Source: Oscillospiraceae bacterium | GTDB taxonomy: Bacteria > Bacillota > Clostridia > Oscillospirales > Ruminococcaceae | NCBI GenBank assembly: GCA_017505635.1 | Contig: JAFVOU010000016.1 | Coordinates: forward strand, 62,001 to 126,000 | DNA length: 64,000 nucleotides | Direction: 5' to 3' | Part shown: positions 44,370-53,476 of the stretch, one piece after another | Numbering within the stretch: position 1 is the first letter of the stretch | How the letters are laid out: every line of letters begins with the position of its first letter | Position numbers and translations under genes: made by a program | The notes under the pieces: generated by a model | The model's database searches: none | Seen by the model: the letters and a program-made list of their open reading frames with translations, nothing else | What the model was told of the DNA's origin: nothing

Positions 44370-45434
44370 TTATTTTACTGTTGCGTTAACAGCTTCCATT
44401 GTTGCTATATTCTGTACATGACCTGCCCATGTTTCGGCATAGTAATACTTACCTGTAAGGTCTGTGAGGAAGAAATAATATGGGCTGTCCGGTGTTGGAT
44501 TGAGCACGGCTTTTATTGCTGTGATGCTTGGTGAAGAAACCGGTGTGATTGGTATGCCAACGCACATATATGTATTTACAAGCTGCTGCATTTCAACAGG
44601 GCTGCCGTCACGGCCTACACCGAGATACGGCTCAACCTGTTCACGCATATAGTAATAGGAAACATCAGATTCAAGTTTTGGGAACGGAGAATCCGGTTTA
44701 AGTCTGTTAAGAAATACAGCTGCAACATCAGGCTGGTTAATTGGATCCCCTGCTTCTTCTTCAACATAGGAAGCAAGTGTCACAACATCCTGCAGAGTAA
44801 AACCCTGCTGTTCCATCTGCGCATACATTTCATCGGTTACAAGGCTGTCAAAATGACTGAGCATTGTTTCGGCAATTTCGTATGCTGTTGCTTCCGGGAA
44901 AAACTCATATGTTTCAGGGTAAAGGAACCCTTCCATTTTAAATGGCTTATATTCGTGGTCTTCAACATACTGATAGAACTTAAACTGGGACCAGTCGGTG
45001 TTTTCCACAACATCAATAAACTCCTGTGCTGTGCAGAAACCTGCTTCTTCTACAATTTTGGAAATTCGCACGATTGATGAACCTTCAAAAACCGTTACAG
45101 AAACTGTTTCGCGCAGATCTTTTGGTGTTGTAAGTTCCTTTACAATTTCTTCGTAGGACATATCTTCTCTCAAAGTAAATGTGCCATACTGCAAATCAGC
45201 AATCGGATTCTGTTTTGCATAAAGTTTAAAGAACAGTTCATTTTTAACAATGCCTTTGTCAGCAAGCACCGCCGCAACAGTATAAGCACCCATACCTTTA
45301 TCAAGTTCCACAGTAATTTCTTCGCTGCTTCCTTTACCGCCTTTTACATCACCATTATAGGACATAAACACGGCACCTGCTGCCACGATACCCATCACTA
45401 CAAGAACCGCCAGAACAGAAATTATTTTTTTCAC
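44370..45434 (-). CDS. mltG: Endolytic transglycosylase MltG (YceG-like)
   Basis: MltG cuts nascent glycan strands in the membrane-proximal peptidoglycan and sets chain length. The 354-residue protein has one N-terminal membrane helix (ISVLAVLVVMGIVAAGAVFMS), a LysM-like module, then the catalytic YceG domain with LASYVEEEAGDPINQPDVAAVFLNRL, containing the catalytic glutamate, and the C-terminal NTYMCVGIPITPVSSPSITAIKAVLNP and YYFFLTD. The start is GTG with AAGGAG upstream. Unlike the usual alignment, the family GLPPGPI is GIPITPV here. Confidence 0.93.
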   Translation of the reverse strand: MKKIISVLAVLVVMGIVAAGAVFMSYNGDVKGGKGSSEEITVELDKGMGAYTVAAVLADKGIVKNELFFKLYAKQNPIADLQYGTFTLREDMSYEEIVKELTTPKDLRETVSVTVFEGSSIVRISKIVEEAGFCTAQEFIDVVENTDWSQFKFYQYVEDHEYKPFKMEGFLYPETYEFFPEATAYEIAETMLSHFDSLVTDEMYAQMEQQGFTLQDVVTLASYVEEEAGDPINQPDVAAVFLNRLKPDSPFPKLESDVSYYYMREQVEPYLGVGRDGSPVEMQQLVNTYMCVGIPITPVSSPSITAIKAVLNPTPDSPYYFFLTDLTGKYYYAETWAGHVQNIATMEAVNATVK

Positions 45435-45452
45435 TGTTTTTCTCCTTATATA

Positions 45453-46265
45453 TCAATCAAACATTAAATTTGCATATAGTTCTTTATCCAAATTTTTCAC
45501 CATACAGTGCGGAAACAGTTTCCCTTCGCCCAAAAACAGCTGTGAATTCTGCGAAAGCTGAATATCTGCAGTGTTTTTTCCTGTACGTTCTGCTATTGCC
45601 TGCAGAAGAACAATGGCATTCTGTGTTGAATCTGCAAATAAGTCACGGACTGTAATTTTGTCTTTTTCTTCAAAATAAAGACAATAACCATGTTTTGTTT
45701 CGGCTGTAGAACCGCCTTCTGTATAAACATATTCCGCAAATTTTTCGTAACCTTCAGACGAAAAATGAACAACTTCATCTTCACTGAATTTACTGCGCAT
45801 ATCTTTGAATCTGCTTGCTGTAACCGTATCAAAAGATGCCGTTGCCCAAAGATTCCGTTTTATTGCAACTGTGCCTTTGCGCAGATATATGGTGTTTTCA
45901 AACCCAAGGTTTTTATAAAATTCAAACAGGCTTTCCTCCGCAGGCTGGGCAATGCAAAAGCTGTATCCGCTGCTGAATTTCTGCTCACACACATAATTCA
46001 TAAGCTGTTTTGCAAAACCTTTTCCGCGGTACTGCGGTACAGTTGCAAGACCATAGATGTAAAAGCCTTTTTTGCCATATGCAAAAAGGTCTACTCCTGC
46101 AATAACCATTGCAGCAATTTCATCATCTTCTTTTACAAGCCAGATACCCTCCGGTTTACAAAGGTTCACAGCAAATTCTGCAAATTTTTCGCTGTCTGCA
46201 AAAATCTGTATCCACAGTTTTTTTATTGCTGCTATATCACCTGTTTTAGCTGTAGTTATCTGCAT
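45453..46265 (-). CDS. GNAT family N-acetyltransferase with C-terminal extension
   Basis: This protein has 270 residues. The first ~150 residues are a GNAT domain with the acetyl-CoA-binding segment IYGLATVPQYRGKGFAKQLM and a FYKNLGFE strand. The remaining ~120 residues do not match a motif I can name but resemble the Eis-like second half of larger acetyltransferases. The substrate is unknown. It is encoded between mltG and a DUF2156 gene of similar overall type, so the two may modify related targets (inference). AAGGAG precedes the ATG. Confidence 0.85.
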   Translation of the reverse strand: MQITTAKTGDIAAIKKLWIQIFADSEKFAEFAVNLCKPEGIWLVKEDDEIAAMVIAGVDLFAYGKKGFYIYGLATVPQYRGKGFAKQLMNYVCEQKFSSGYSFCIAQPAEESLFEFYKNLGFENTIYLRKGTVAIKRNLWATASFDTVTASRFKDMRSKFSEDEVVHFSSEGYEKFAEYVYTEGGSTAETKHGYCLYFEEKDKITVRDLFADSTQNAIVLLQAIAERTGKNTADIQLSQNSQLFLGEGKLFPHCMVKNLDKELYANLMFD

Positions 46266-46275
46266 ATGTTCTCCT

Positions 46276-47172
46276 TTAAACTACATCAAGCTTTGCAAGA
46301 TATTTTGTGCGTATTTCACAAGGAAAGTTTGCAAGTTTTGCCTTGCGAAGGTTTTCCTGCCCCATATCATCTTCGCGGTTGATAAACTCATATTCCTGCA
46401 GGCAATTGCGGGCAAAATCGCGGTTTATTACTGCATATGCGCCTGTTATTTCGTGGAATGCTTTTTCCACTATAATATCAACCATATTGTCATTAATTGG
46501 TGAAGCAAGAGTAAATGCCACAACACCGTCTTTTGTTTCGATAAATGCACCAACTATATCTGTTTTGTCAAAATTGTCAAGAATTTCTATTATGCCTTCT
46601 CTTTCGGCATACAATCCCTGACATTCGTCACAGTTATTTCTGCGGCACCATTCTCTTTCAAATTCCTTTGCCTTTTCGATATTTTCAGCTGTAAGAATAT
46701 TGAAAGTATATTCAGGATTATCTCTTTCAAAACGGGAACAGTGATTGCGCTTTTTCTGATAATTTTTACCCGGCAGATTGCTTAAATCTTCTGTGCGGTA
46801 AATATAATCAAAAGTATCACGGTCTTCTATTATTTCAAACAGATTGCCAAAATGCTGTTTCATAACCGCTTTCTGATTTTCATCCATTGCAAAAATTTTT
46901 ATACGGTAACTATTCTGTTTTGCATCATCAATAATAAGCTGAACAGCCTGTTCAAAAGGAAGTTCCCCCACAGGTGAAAGATACCAGTAGGAATTATCAC
47001 CTTCTGTGCGCATAAAAAGAGTGTTTTTACAGATTGTATATTCAACATGGTGACGGAATGACCATATAAGCATTGTGAAAAAACAGTGGTCACAGTTTTC
47101 CACATTATATTTTTTTAAAATGGGATTGATTGTTTCAAAATCAGAAATTTCAATCTTTTTAAAATTTTCCAT
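46276..47172 (-). CDS. DUF2156 (LPG synthetase-like) domain protein
   Basis: This 298-residue protein belongs to the phosphatidylglycerol lysyltransferase C-terminal family (PF09924), a double GNAT-like fold, but has no membrane domain. It is therefore a soluble relative and not MprF. Recognised pieces are CDHCFFTMLIWSFRHHVEYTI near the N-terminus, YWYLSPVGELPF, and the second half with GAFIETKDGVVAFTLASPINDNMVDIIVEKAFHEITGAYAVINRDFA. The function of soluble members is not settled; aminoacyl-tRNA-dependent transfer is possible. Confidence 0.85.
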   Translation of the reverse strand: MENFKKIEISDFETINPILKKYNVENCDHCFFTMLIWSFRHHVEYTICKNTLFMRTEGDNSYWYLSPVGELPFEQAVQLIIDDAKQNSYRIKIFAMDENQKAVMKQHFGNLFEIIEDRDTFDYIYRTEDLSNLPGKNYQKKRNHCSRFERDNPEYTFNILTAENIEKAKEFEREWCRRNNCDECQGLYAEREGIIEILDNFDKTDIVGAFIETKDGVVAFTLASPINDNMVDIIVEKAFHEITGAYAVINRDFARNCLQEYEFINREDDMGQENLRKAKLANFPCEIRTKYLAKLDVV

Positions 47173-47174
47173 AA

Positions 47175-47837
47175 CTATAAAACCTTCTTTACAATTTCGA
47201 ATATTTTATCGGAAATTTCTTCTATGGTAAGCGGCTTTTCACCGTCATCACATTTTATTTTTGTCCAGTCATCATGACCGATACAGAAATATGCTGCATT
47301 ACGGGATTTTGCAAGATATTCCTTATCCTTTTCGTGAATATCCTTTTTGCTTTCATCACCCATATATCTTTTGCTCATAAGTTTCTGCGAAACTTCCGGG
47401 CTCATATCAAGATATATTACTGCATCAGGTTTTGGTATGCCTACTTTTTTGTATTCATAATCATACAGCCAGTCCATAAAACTGTTCCATTCTTCCTGAG
47501 GAAGTTTTGAACACTGATGCACACCATTTGATGTTGTGTATCTGTCGGCAATAACAATGCCGCCATTGTTATAAAATTCTTCCCAGTTTGTTTTAAAGCT
47601 GATATATCTGTCCACAGCATAAAAACTTGATGCCGCAAAAGCATTAACCCCATCAGGTTTATCACTGAGTTTGCCTGCAAGATACATTCTTACAGGTGCG
47701 GAAGAGTCACTTTCGTAATCAGGGAAAGTAACCTTTTTTACAGAATAATTGTTTTTTTTCAATCTTTCATAAAGTAAATTTGCCTGCGTTGCCTTGCCGG
47801 AACCGTCAAGACCTTCTATAACAATCAATTTACCCAT
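47175..47837 (-). CDS. Thymidylate kinase-like protein (dTMP kinase/deoxynucleoside kinase fold)
   Basis: This 220-residue P-loop kinase has Walker A EGLDGSGKATQ near residue 8, with alanine where most Tmk have threonine or serine before the final TQ. YAVDRYISFK, GGIVIADRYTTSN (the DR motif) and a C-terminal region without the usual LID arginine cluster follow. It fits a divergent thymidylate kinase found in Clostridia that phosphorylates dTMP to dTDP. It lies downstream of thyX, whose product is dTMP, supporting this reading, although a terminator separates them. Confidence 0.85.
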   Translation of the reverse strand: MGKLIVIEGLDGSGKATQANLLYERLKKNNYSVKKVTFPDYESDSSAPVRMYLAGKLSDKPDGVNAFAASSFYAVDRYISFKTNWEEFYNNGGIVIADRYTTSNGVHQCSKLPQEEWNSFMDWLYDYEYKKVGIPKPDAVIYLDMSPEVSQKLMSKRYMGDESKKDIHEKDKEYLAKSRNAAYFCIGHDDWTKIKCDDGEKPLTIEEISDKIFEIVKKVL

Positions 47838-47875
47838 ATATGTATCCTCAATGTTAAGTAGATTATAATTTTATA

Positions 47876-47914
47876 CAGAAAAACCGTATGTAAAGCAATA
47901 CATCTTTACATAGT
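47876..47914 (-). terminator. Terminator after thyX
   Basis: Minus strand TATGTAAAG pairs with CTTTACATA around an 8-base loop. It continues into GGTTTTTC. It lies about 20 bases past thyX and 40 before the thymidylate kinase-like gene. Confidence 0.65.
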
Positions 47915-47933
47915 TTTTCATGCTGTAAAATCG

Positions 47934-48698
47934 CTATTTTTTGATATTTGCGTATTTTTCTTTCATTTCTGCTGCTTTGCCACAGCTCATTTTGCCTTCT
48001 TTGCAGGTGCCGCATGCACAGCTTGGGCCTGCCTTCTGGAACAGTGCAGGTGCTACTTCCCACACAAGTTTAAGCATTTCATCTGCAAGTTCTCTTATTT
48101 CCCACTGTGCACGCATACAGCAGCGGTGTGCAAAAAAGTTGTTGAGGCTGCGTGCGTTCATTGTAACAATCATTTTTGTTGTGCAGGCATTAGGGAGAAT
48201 AAATCTTGCATCTTCTATGGCCTGTTTTTCCGCAGCTTTGTTTGCTGCTTTTTCGTCCATTCCTTCAGCAATCATTCTTGCCTTATGTGCAGCTTTAAGG
48301 ATTTCTGTTGTTTTAATATAGTTTTCACAGGCAGCATCCATTGATTCGTTGAATTTAGCAAGTGTTTCTTCATCAGCTGCAACTTCAGGTGGTGTTACAT
48401 ATTCAAACTGTTTAAGGTTTACATAACGCTGACTCTGAACACTGTAGGAAGCAATGCGGTGACGTGTTATCTGTGCAAGCAGAGAACGTGAAACACCTTC
48501 GATTGCAAATGTAAAGCTTACATGTTCTGTCGGGCTTTCATGACCTAAAGAAGAAAGCATTGTAACAAATTCTTTGCTTTTTTCTTCGGTAAGACCGTCA
48601 AGAAGTGTGTCAATTTCTGCATTGGAATAGCAAAGCTTTGCTGCTGCTGCAACAACCTTTTCAGGATTTGGAGTATGCGCAATAAGTTGTACTTTCAT
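47934..48698 (-). CDS. thyX: Flavin-dependent thymidylate synthase ThyX
   Basis: ThyX makes dTMP from dUMP using FAD, NADPH and methylene-tetrahydrofolate, without the dihydrofolate by-product of ThyA. The signature RHRIASYSVQSQRY (RHRxxSxxxxSxRY) is exact, and HESPTEHVSFTFAIEGVSRS and ALNNFFAHR-like SLNNFFAHRCCMRAQWEIRELA follow. The 254-residue protein ends in a cysteine-rich tail with C227, C229, C232 and C239. This tail is seen in clostridial homologues and may bind metal (inference). AAGGAG precedes the ATG. No thyA lies in the window. Confidence 0.96.
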   Translation of the reverse strand: MKVQLIAHTPNPEKVVAAAAKLCYSNAEIDTLLDGLTEEKSKEFVTMLSSLGHESPTEHVSFTFAIEGVSRSLLAQITRHRIASYSVQSQRYVNLKQFEYVTPPEVAADEETLAKFNESMDAACENYIKTTEILKAAHKARMIAEGMDEKAANKAAEKQAIEDARFILPNACTTKMIVTMNARSLNNFFAHRCCMRAQWEIRELADEMLKLVWEVAPALFQKAGPSCACGTCKEGKMSCGKAAEMKEKYANIKK

Positions 48699-48710
48699 AT
48701 ATTTTCTCCT

Positions 48711-51134
48711 TTAGTTGAGTTTTGTAATTGGTGTAAAGTTTGCCATTACCTTTTTAACACCCACGCTGTCAAATTTAATTTCCAGCATAGCATCATTGGC
48801 AATAGGTGTAATTTTGAGCACTGTGCCTGTACCAAAAACCTTGTGGGAAATTCTGTCCCCCGTATTGAAAGACAGACCTGTGGATTTCTGGGCTGTTTTT
48901 GAAGCAACGTTCGATTTTGATACCGTACTGCCCATTATGCTGCTTGTCTGACCGAAGCCTGTTGCTTTCTGTGTCGGTTTGCGTGAATACTGCATAACAG
49001 AAGAACTCTGTGCACCAAAACTGCTTTCAAGATTATATCTTTTTACATTTCTGTCGATAACATCACAGACTGACTTGTCAATTTCTTCCACAAAACGGGA
49101 CGGCTGCGGACGTTTTGTCTGACCAAATACCATTCTTTCTCCGCAGTAGGAAATATACAGTTCTTTTTTAGCTCGTGTAATACCTACATAAGCAAGACGG
49201 CGTTCTTCTTCTATGTCATCAGGGTTGTATTTTGACATTTCACCAGGGAAAATCCCTTCTTCAACACCTACAATAAATACATAAGGAAATTCAAGACCTT
49301 TTGCGGAGTGAATTGTCATAAGTGTTACACTGTCTGCATCCTTATCATAGTTATCAATATCACTGATAAGACTTACTTCTTCAAGGAACATTCGCAGTGT
49401 GGCATCTTCGCCGTTATTATTGCGGTATTCCTGCATATTTGAAACAAGCTGACCTATATTTTCAAGACGTGTTTTACCTTCTTCGCCCTGGGCAGCAAGC
49501 ATATCTTCGTACCCTGTTATGCGGATAAGGTTTGGAACAATATGTTCCATCGGACATTCTTCGCAGAGTGTTTTTACCTTTTCGTAAATATCACGGAAAT
49601 TTATAAGAGCACTTACAGCACGGCTTAACTGCGGATAATCATATACATTTCTGATTATTTCTATCATAGGCACGCCGTTTTCTTTGGCAAGATTTGAGAT
49701 TGTTTCTATTGTAGTATTGCCGATTTTACGGGCAGGAACATTAATGATACGCTTTAAGCGCAGGTCATCTTCGGGATTGATTGCAACATTGATGTATGCA
49801 AGCACATCCTTGATTTCTGCACGGTCATAGAAGCGGTGACCTCCGATAATACGGTAACTGATACCGCTTCGGGCAAGGGCATTTTCAACCCCGCTGGACT
49901 GCATATTCATTCGGTACAGTACCGCGTGGTCAGAAAGCTTTGCACCTTTTTTAACATTGTCTGCAATTATATCAACAATATTTCTGCTTTCATCAAATTC
50001 TTTTGGAAGTGAGTATATTTTAACCTTTTCCCCATCGCCCTGGCTTGTCCACAATGTTTTGCCTTTACGTCCCTGATTGTTTCTGATAACAGAGTTTGCC
50101 GCATTAAGGATATTCTGTGTGGAACGGTAGTTCTGTTCAAGACGTATAACCTGTGCGCCTTCAAAATGTTCCTCAAAGCTTAAAATATTTTCGATTGTTG
50201 CACCGCGAAAACGATAAATACTCTGGTCATCATCACCTACAACACAGATATTGTTGTGCCCCTGTGCAAGAAGATGCACCAGCTCAAACTGTGCTGTACT
50301 TGTATCCTGATATTCGTCCACCATTACATATCTGTAACGGTTCTGATAGTATTCCAGCACATCCGGATTTTCTTTAAAAAGCTGCACTGTATAATAAATC
50401 AGATCATCAAAATCAAAAGCATTTGCTTTTTTAAGACGTTTCTGATATTCTTCGTAACATTTTACGATAAGCTTTTCGTGGGCATTTGCTGAAAATTCAT
50501 TTGCCTGCTGCGGTGAGATAAGCTTGTCTTTATATCCTGACATACGGCTCATAACACTTTTAAGCTGTACAAACTTATCATCTATATTGAAATCCTTCAT
50601 TATCTCTTTGATAATGCGTTTCTGGTCGTCTGTATCGTAGATTGTAAAGGATGAATCAAACCCAAGCTTGTCACCGTCACGTCGGAGAATCCTTACACAC
50701 AATGAATGAAATGTGCTTGCCATAACATCCTTTGCATATTCGCCAATGGATTTTTCAAGACGTTCACGCAGTTCTGCTGCTGCCTTGTTTGTAAATGTAA
50801 TGGCAAGAATGTTGTATGGTCTTATCGGGTTTGTTGCTATTTCATTTTCCTGTGCAAAGGAAAGTTTTTCGCCGCTGTTTACAGCATTTTCCAGTGCCAT
50901 ATATGTTTCTTCACTTACATCACCCGGGAAATACTGACTTGCATAACTGTGTCCAAATCTTACCATATTGGAGATACGGTTTATAAGCACACTTGTTTTG
51001 CCGCTGCCTGCCCCTGCAAGTATCAGAATAGGGCCTTTTACCGCATATACAGCCTGCTGCTGCATAGGATTTAAAAAGCCGAACTGTTTTTCTATGTACT
51101 GTTTTCTCAATAAAACTGCTTTGGAAAATTCCAT
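48711..51134 (-). CDS. pcrA: ATP-dependent DNA helicase PcrA (UvrD family)
   Basis: PcrA is a superfamily 1 3'-5' helicase in excision repair, plasmid replication and removal of RecA filaments. It has motif I GAGSGKTSVLINR, motif II VDEYQDT, motif III VGDDDQSIYRFRGA, motif IV LEQNYRST, motif V MTIHSAKGLEFPYVF and motif VI AYVGITRAKKELYIS, all in order. At 807 residues it is longer than Bacillus PcrA (739). The C-terminal ~100 residues include a serine- and threonine-rich linker and a Tudor-like end (GDRISHKVFGTGTVLKI) that binds RNA polymerase in known PcrA. It has an extended -10 promoter upstream. Confidence 0.96.
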   Translation of the reverse strand: MEFSKAVLLRKQYIEKQFGFLNPMQQQAVYAVKGPILILAGAGSGKTSVLINRISNMVRFGHSYASQYFPGDVSEETYMALENAVNSGEKLSFAQENEIATNPIRPYNILAITFTNKAAAELRERLEKSIGEYAKDVMASTFHSLCVRILRRDGDKLGFDSSFTIYDTDDQKRIIKEIMKDFNIDDKFVQLKSVMSRMSGYKDKLISPQQANEFSANAHEKLIVKCYEEYQKRLKKANAFDFDDLIYYTVQLFKENPDVLEYYQNRYRYVMVDEYQDTSTAQFELVHLLAQGHNNICVVGDDDQSIYRFRGATIENILSFEEHFEGAQVIRLEQNYRSTQNILNAANSVIRNNQGRKGKTLWTSQGDGEKVKIYSLPKEFDESRNIVDIIADNVKKGAKLSDHAVLYRMNMQSSGVENALARSGISYRIIGGHRFYDRAEIKDVLAYINVAINPEDDLRLKRIINVPARKIGNTTIETISNLAKENGVPMIEIIRNVYDYPQLSRAVSALINFRDIYEKVKTLCEECPMEHIVPNLIRITGYEDMLAAQGEEGKTRLENIGQLVSNMQEYRNNNGEDATLRMFLEEVSLISDIDNYDKDADSVTLMTIHSAKGLEFPYVFIVGVEEGIFPGEMSKYNPDDIEEERRLAYVGITRAKKELYISYCGERMVFGQTKRPQPSRFVEEIDKSVCDVIDRNVKRYNLESSFGAQSSSVMQYSRKPTQKATGFGQTSSIMGSTVSKSNVASKTAQKSTGLSFNTGDRISHKVFGTGTVLKITPIANDAMLEIKFDSVGVKKVMANFTPITKLN

Positions 51135-51163
51135 TATTACCTCTGAACATTATTAATCAGTTT

Positions 51164-51172
51164 ATTATACCA
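51164..51172 (-). promoter_or_regulatory. Extended -10 promoter for pcrA
   Basis: TGGTATAAT reads in the minus direction (TATAAT at 51164-51169). No convincing -35 exists at 17 bases. It lies 30 bases upstream of the pcrA start. Confidence 0.45.
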
Positions 51173-51184
51173 TATCAATGTAAT

Positions 51185-51709
51185 TTATGCTATATGGTAA
51201 GTGTTTATTTCTTTTACAATTTCTTTATAATCAGGAATATATTTTTCTATAAGACTGTAAAATTTTGTCGAATGGTTTTTATGGATTATATGTGCAAGTT
51301 CATGCACCGCAATATATTCTCTGCATCGTGGTGGCAGAACCATAACACGGTAAGAATAACATATGGAATCTGTGCTGCTGCAGGACCCCCACCTTGTTTT
51401 TGCAGATGTTATCTTTATGCCGTTTGGCCTGAGGTCCATAATTTCGGCATATTTTTGGGTAAGCTGTGTCATATAAACAAGGGCATCTTTTTTCATTGCC
51501 GCAATTTCTTTGTCAGAAAGATATATTTTTTCTTTTTCTATTTCTGCTATTTTTGCCCTTTGCTTTTCAATCCACACAATATTTTTCTGCACAAAACTGT
51601 CTATAAATTTTTCACTTGTTTTAAGGCCTGCACGCACAACAATATCCCCGTTTTTATCAATTGTCAGTGCTATGGTTCTGCGTTTACTTCGTATAATTTT
51701 ATATTTCAT
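51185..51709 (-). CDS. YgjP/SprT-like zinc metallopeptidase (DUF45)
   Basis: This small M48-type metalloprotease of 174 residues carries YIAVHELAHIIHKNHSTKFYSLIEKY, the DUF45 motif with zinc-binding HELxH and the third ligand region, and TRWGSCSSTDSICYSYRV upstream. No membrane segment is seen, so it is likely cytosolic. The function is unknown. The ATG lies eight bases after the mreB terminator U-run, with GGTGAAAT as a weak ribosome site, so it would normally be transcribed only by read-through of the recD2-comF-mreB unit. Confidence 0.88.
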   Translation of the reverse strand: MKYKIIRSKRRTIALTIDKNGDIVVRAGLKTSEKFIDSFVQKNIVWIEKQRAKIAEIEKEKIYLSDKEIAAMKKDALVYMTQLTQKYAEIMDLRPNGIKITSAKTRWGSCSSTDSICYSYRVMVLPPRCREYIAVHELAHIIHKNHSTKFYSLIEKYIPDYKEIVKEINTYHIA

Positions 51710-51716
51710 ATTTCAC

Positions 51717-51757
51717 CAAAAAAGGCGACTGTACGGACACACTGCCCCTGTCGCCTT
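51717..51757 (-). terminator. Rho-independent terminator after mreB, abutting the YgjP-like gene
   Basis: AAAGGCGAC pairs with GTCGCCTTT around about 20 bases of loop, followed by TTTTTTGG on the minus strand. The next gene's start is eight bases further. Confidence 0.82.
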
Positions 51758-51764
51758 TTTAACA

Positions 51765-52802
51765 TTATTTTTTTGATATTCCCGGTGTTACATCGCGGAA
51801 TCCTGATTCAAGCTTGCCTTTAAGCGCAAGATCAAATGCTTTGCCTGTTCCTATCGCAACACACTGCTCGCAGTTTTCTGCAACAGAAACCTTGCAGCTC
51901 AATGCCTGTTCAAGTCTTTTGTCAAGATTTGCAAGTCTTGCACCTGCACCTGTAAGTAGAATACCATTTTCATAAATATCACCTGAAAGTTCCGGCGGTG
52001 TAATTTCCAGAACGTTTTTTACAGCCATAATATATTCATCAACAATAGGGTCAATAATAGGCTGTATGTCTTTTGTATAAACATTAAGTTTGCCCGGCAA
52101 TCCCTTGAAAAGATTTATGCCCTTAACTTCAAAACAGCGGTTGTTTTCTTCTGTTGGCATACAGTCTGCTACTTCGTGTTTAAGCATCTGTGCTGTTTTC
52201 TGACCTACAAGAAAACCATATTTGTTTTTGAGCAGTTTGATAATTTCGCGGTCGATAGCATTGCCTGCAAGTTTTATGGATTTGGAACATACAATGCCGC
52301 CAAGTGAAATAACTGCAATATCAGTTGTACCGCCGCCAATATCAACGATAATATTACCATTTGCTTCCACAATATCAATACCTGCACCTATAGCTGCTGC
52401 AATTGGTTCTTCAATAATAAGCACCTGTCTTGCGCCAGAAGATACCGCAGCATCAACAACCGCATTTTCTTCAATGCCTGTTACTGCACTTGGTACACAG
52501 ATGCTTACCTTTGGCTTTACAATTTTGGAATTATAGGCTTTGCCGATAAAATATTTTACCATTTCCTTTGTAAGGGTATAGTTGGAAATTACCCCGTCTT
52601 TAAGCGGATATTCTGCCACAATATTTTTATGGGTTTTTCCAACCATTTCATATGCCTGCTGACCAAACGCAATAGGTTCGCCGCTTTCTGCATCGTATGC
52701 AACAACACTTGGTTCGTTTACAACAATGCCTTCATCTTCTTTATATATCATAACCTTGGTAGTACCAAGATCAATACCAATACCTCTTTCACCTGATGCC
52801 AT
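51765..52802 (-). CDS. mreB: Rod shape-determining protein MreB/Mbl family
   Basis: This bacterial actin organises elongasome wall synthesis along the membrane. It has phosphate 1 IGIDLGTTKVMIYK near residue 8, connect 1 and IEEPIAAAIGAGIDI, phosphate 2 IVDIGGGTTDIAVISLGG, and adenosine motif ILLTGAGARLANLDKRL near residue 290. The length is 345 residues, normal for MreB. It is not next to mreC/mreD; it follows comF by 14 bases, so it may be a second MreB paralogue (Mbl or MreBH-like). AAGGATG precedes the ATG. Confidence 0.93.
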   Translation of the reverse strand: MASGERGIGIDLGTTKVMIYKEDEGIVVNEPSVVAYDAESGEPIAFGQQAYEMVGKTHKNIVAEYPLKDGVISNYTLTKEMVKYFIGKAYNSKIVKPKVSICVPSAVTGIEENAVVDAAVSSGARQVLIIEEPIAAAIGAGIDIVEANGNIIVDIGGGTTDIAVISLGGIVCSKSIKLAGNAIDREIIKLLKNKYGFLVGQKTAQMLKHEVADCMPTEENNRCFEVKGINLFKGLPGKLNVYTKDIQPIIDPIVDEYIMAVKNVLEITPPELSGDIYENGILLTGAGARLANLDKRLEQALSCKVSVAENCEQCVAIGTGKAFDLALKGKLESGFRDVTPGISKK

Positions 52803-52816
52803 AATTTACATCCTTT

Positions 52817-53476
52817 CTATAATTTATTATACGCAAAAGTAATTGCCATAACCGCTGATGCCCCACCCTTTTTGAGGCACGCGGCAACTTCTTCCAGAGA
52901 GTACCCCGTAGAAATTATATCGTCAATTATAAGTATATTTTTGCCTTTTACTTCACCATTCAGTTCAAATGCACCTTTTAAATTGCTTTTGCGTTCTGTA
53001 AGTGACAAATCATGCTGATTTTTTGTCTTTTTAATCTTTGTAACAAGGTCTTTATTATACCTTAACCCATTGTTTTTTGCAATGCGCAATGCCATCTGCT
53101 GTGGCAGATCATACTCATTGGTGTAAAATTTGGATTTATGTGCCGGCATGGAGATTATTTCGTCAATATTGTTTTCCTCACACAATCTGCCAAAATCAAC
53201 ACCTGTAATTTCTTCAAAACCATCCAGAAAATGCGCACAGCTTTTGTATTTTGCATACAGTATGCTGTCACGGACAATATCTTTATAGTAATAAAAAGAT
53301 ATGCATTTATCCAGCTTTTTAAAACACTGATGATTTATATCTCTCGCCGTTTGCGGTATCTTCAAATATTCTGTTTTTGTTCTGCACTCATCGCAGATGC
53401 CGCCATCGGTAACAATATCTTTACAAAACATACATTTTGACGGCAGAAAAAATTTTATGATACTGTGTTTATCCAT
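52817..53476 (-). CDS. comF: ComF family protein (phosphoribosyltransferase fold)
   Basis: ComF proteins are needed for DNA uptake in competent bacteria but are also widespread in non-competent ones. The 219-residue protein has an N-terminal zinc finger (CMFCKDIVTDGGICDEC) and a type I phosphoribosyltransferase domain with the PRPP loop NILIIDDIISTGYSLEEVAACL. The start overlaps the recD2 stop by eight bases without a strong ribosome site, so it is translationally coupled. Pairing with recD2 suggests a role in DNA processing (inference). Confidence 0.92.
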   Translation of the reverse strand: MDKHSIIKFFLPSKCMFCKDIVTDGGICDECRTKTEYLKIPQTARDINHQCFKKLDKCISFYYYKDIVRDSILYAKYKSCAHFLDGFEEITGVDFGRLCEENNIDEIISMPAHKSKFYTNEYDLPQQMALRIAKNNGLRYNKDLVTKIKKTKNQHDLSLTERKSNLKGAFELNGEVKGKNILIIDDIISTGYSLEEVAACLKKGGASAVMAITFAYNKL

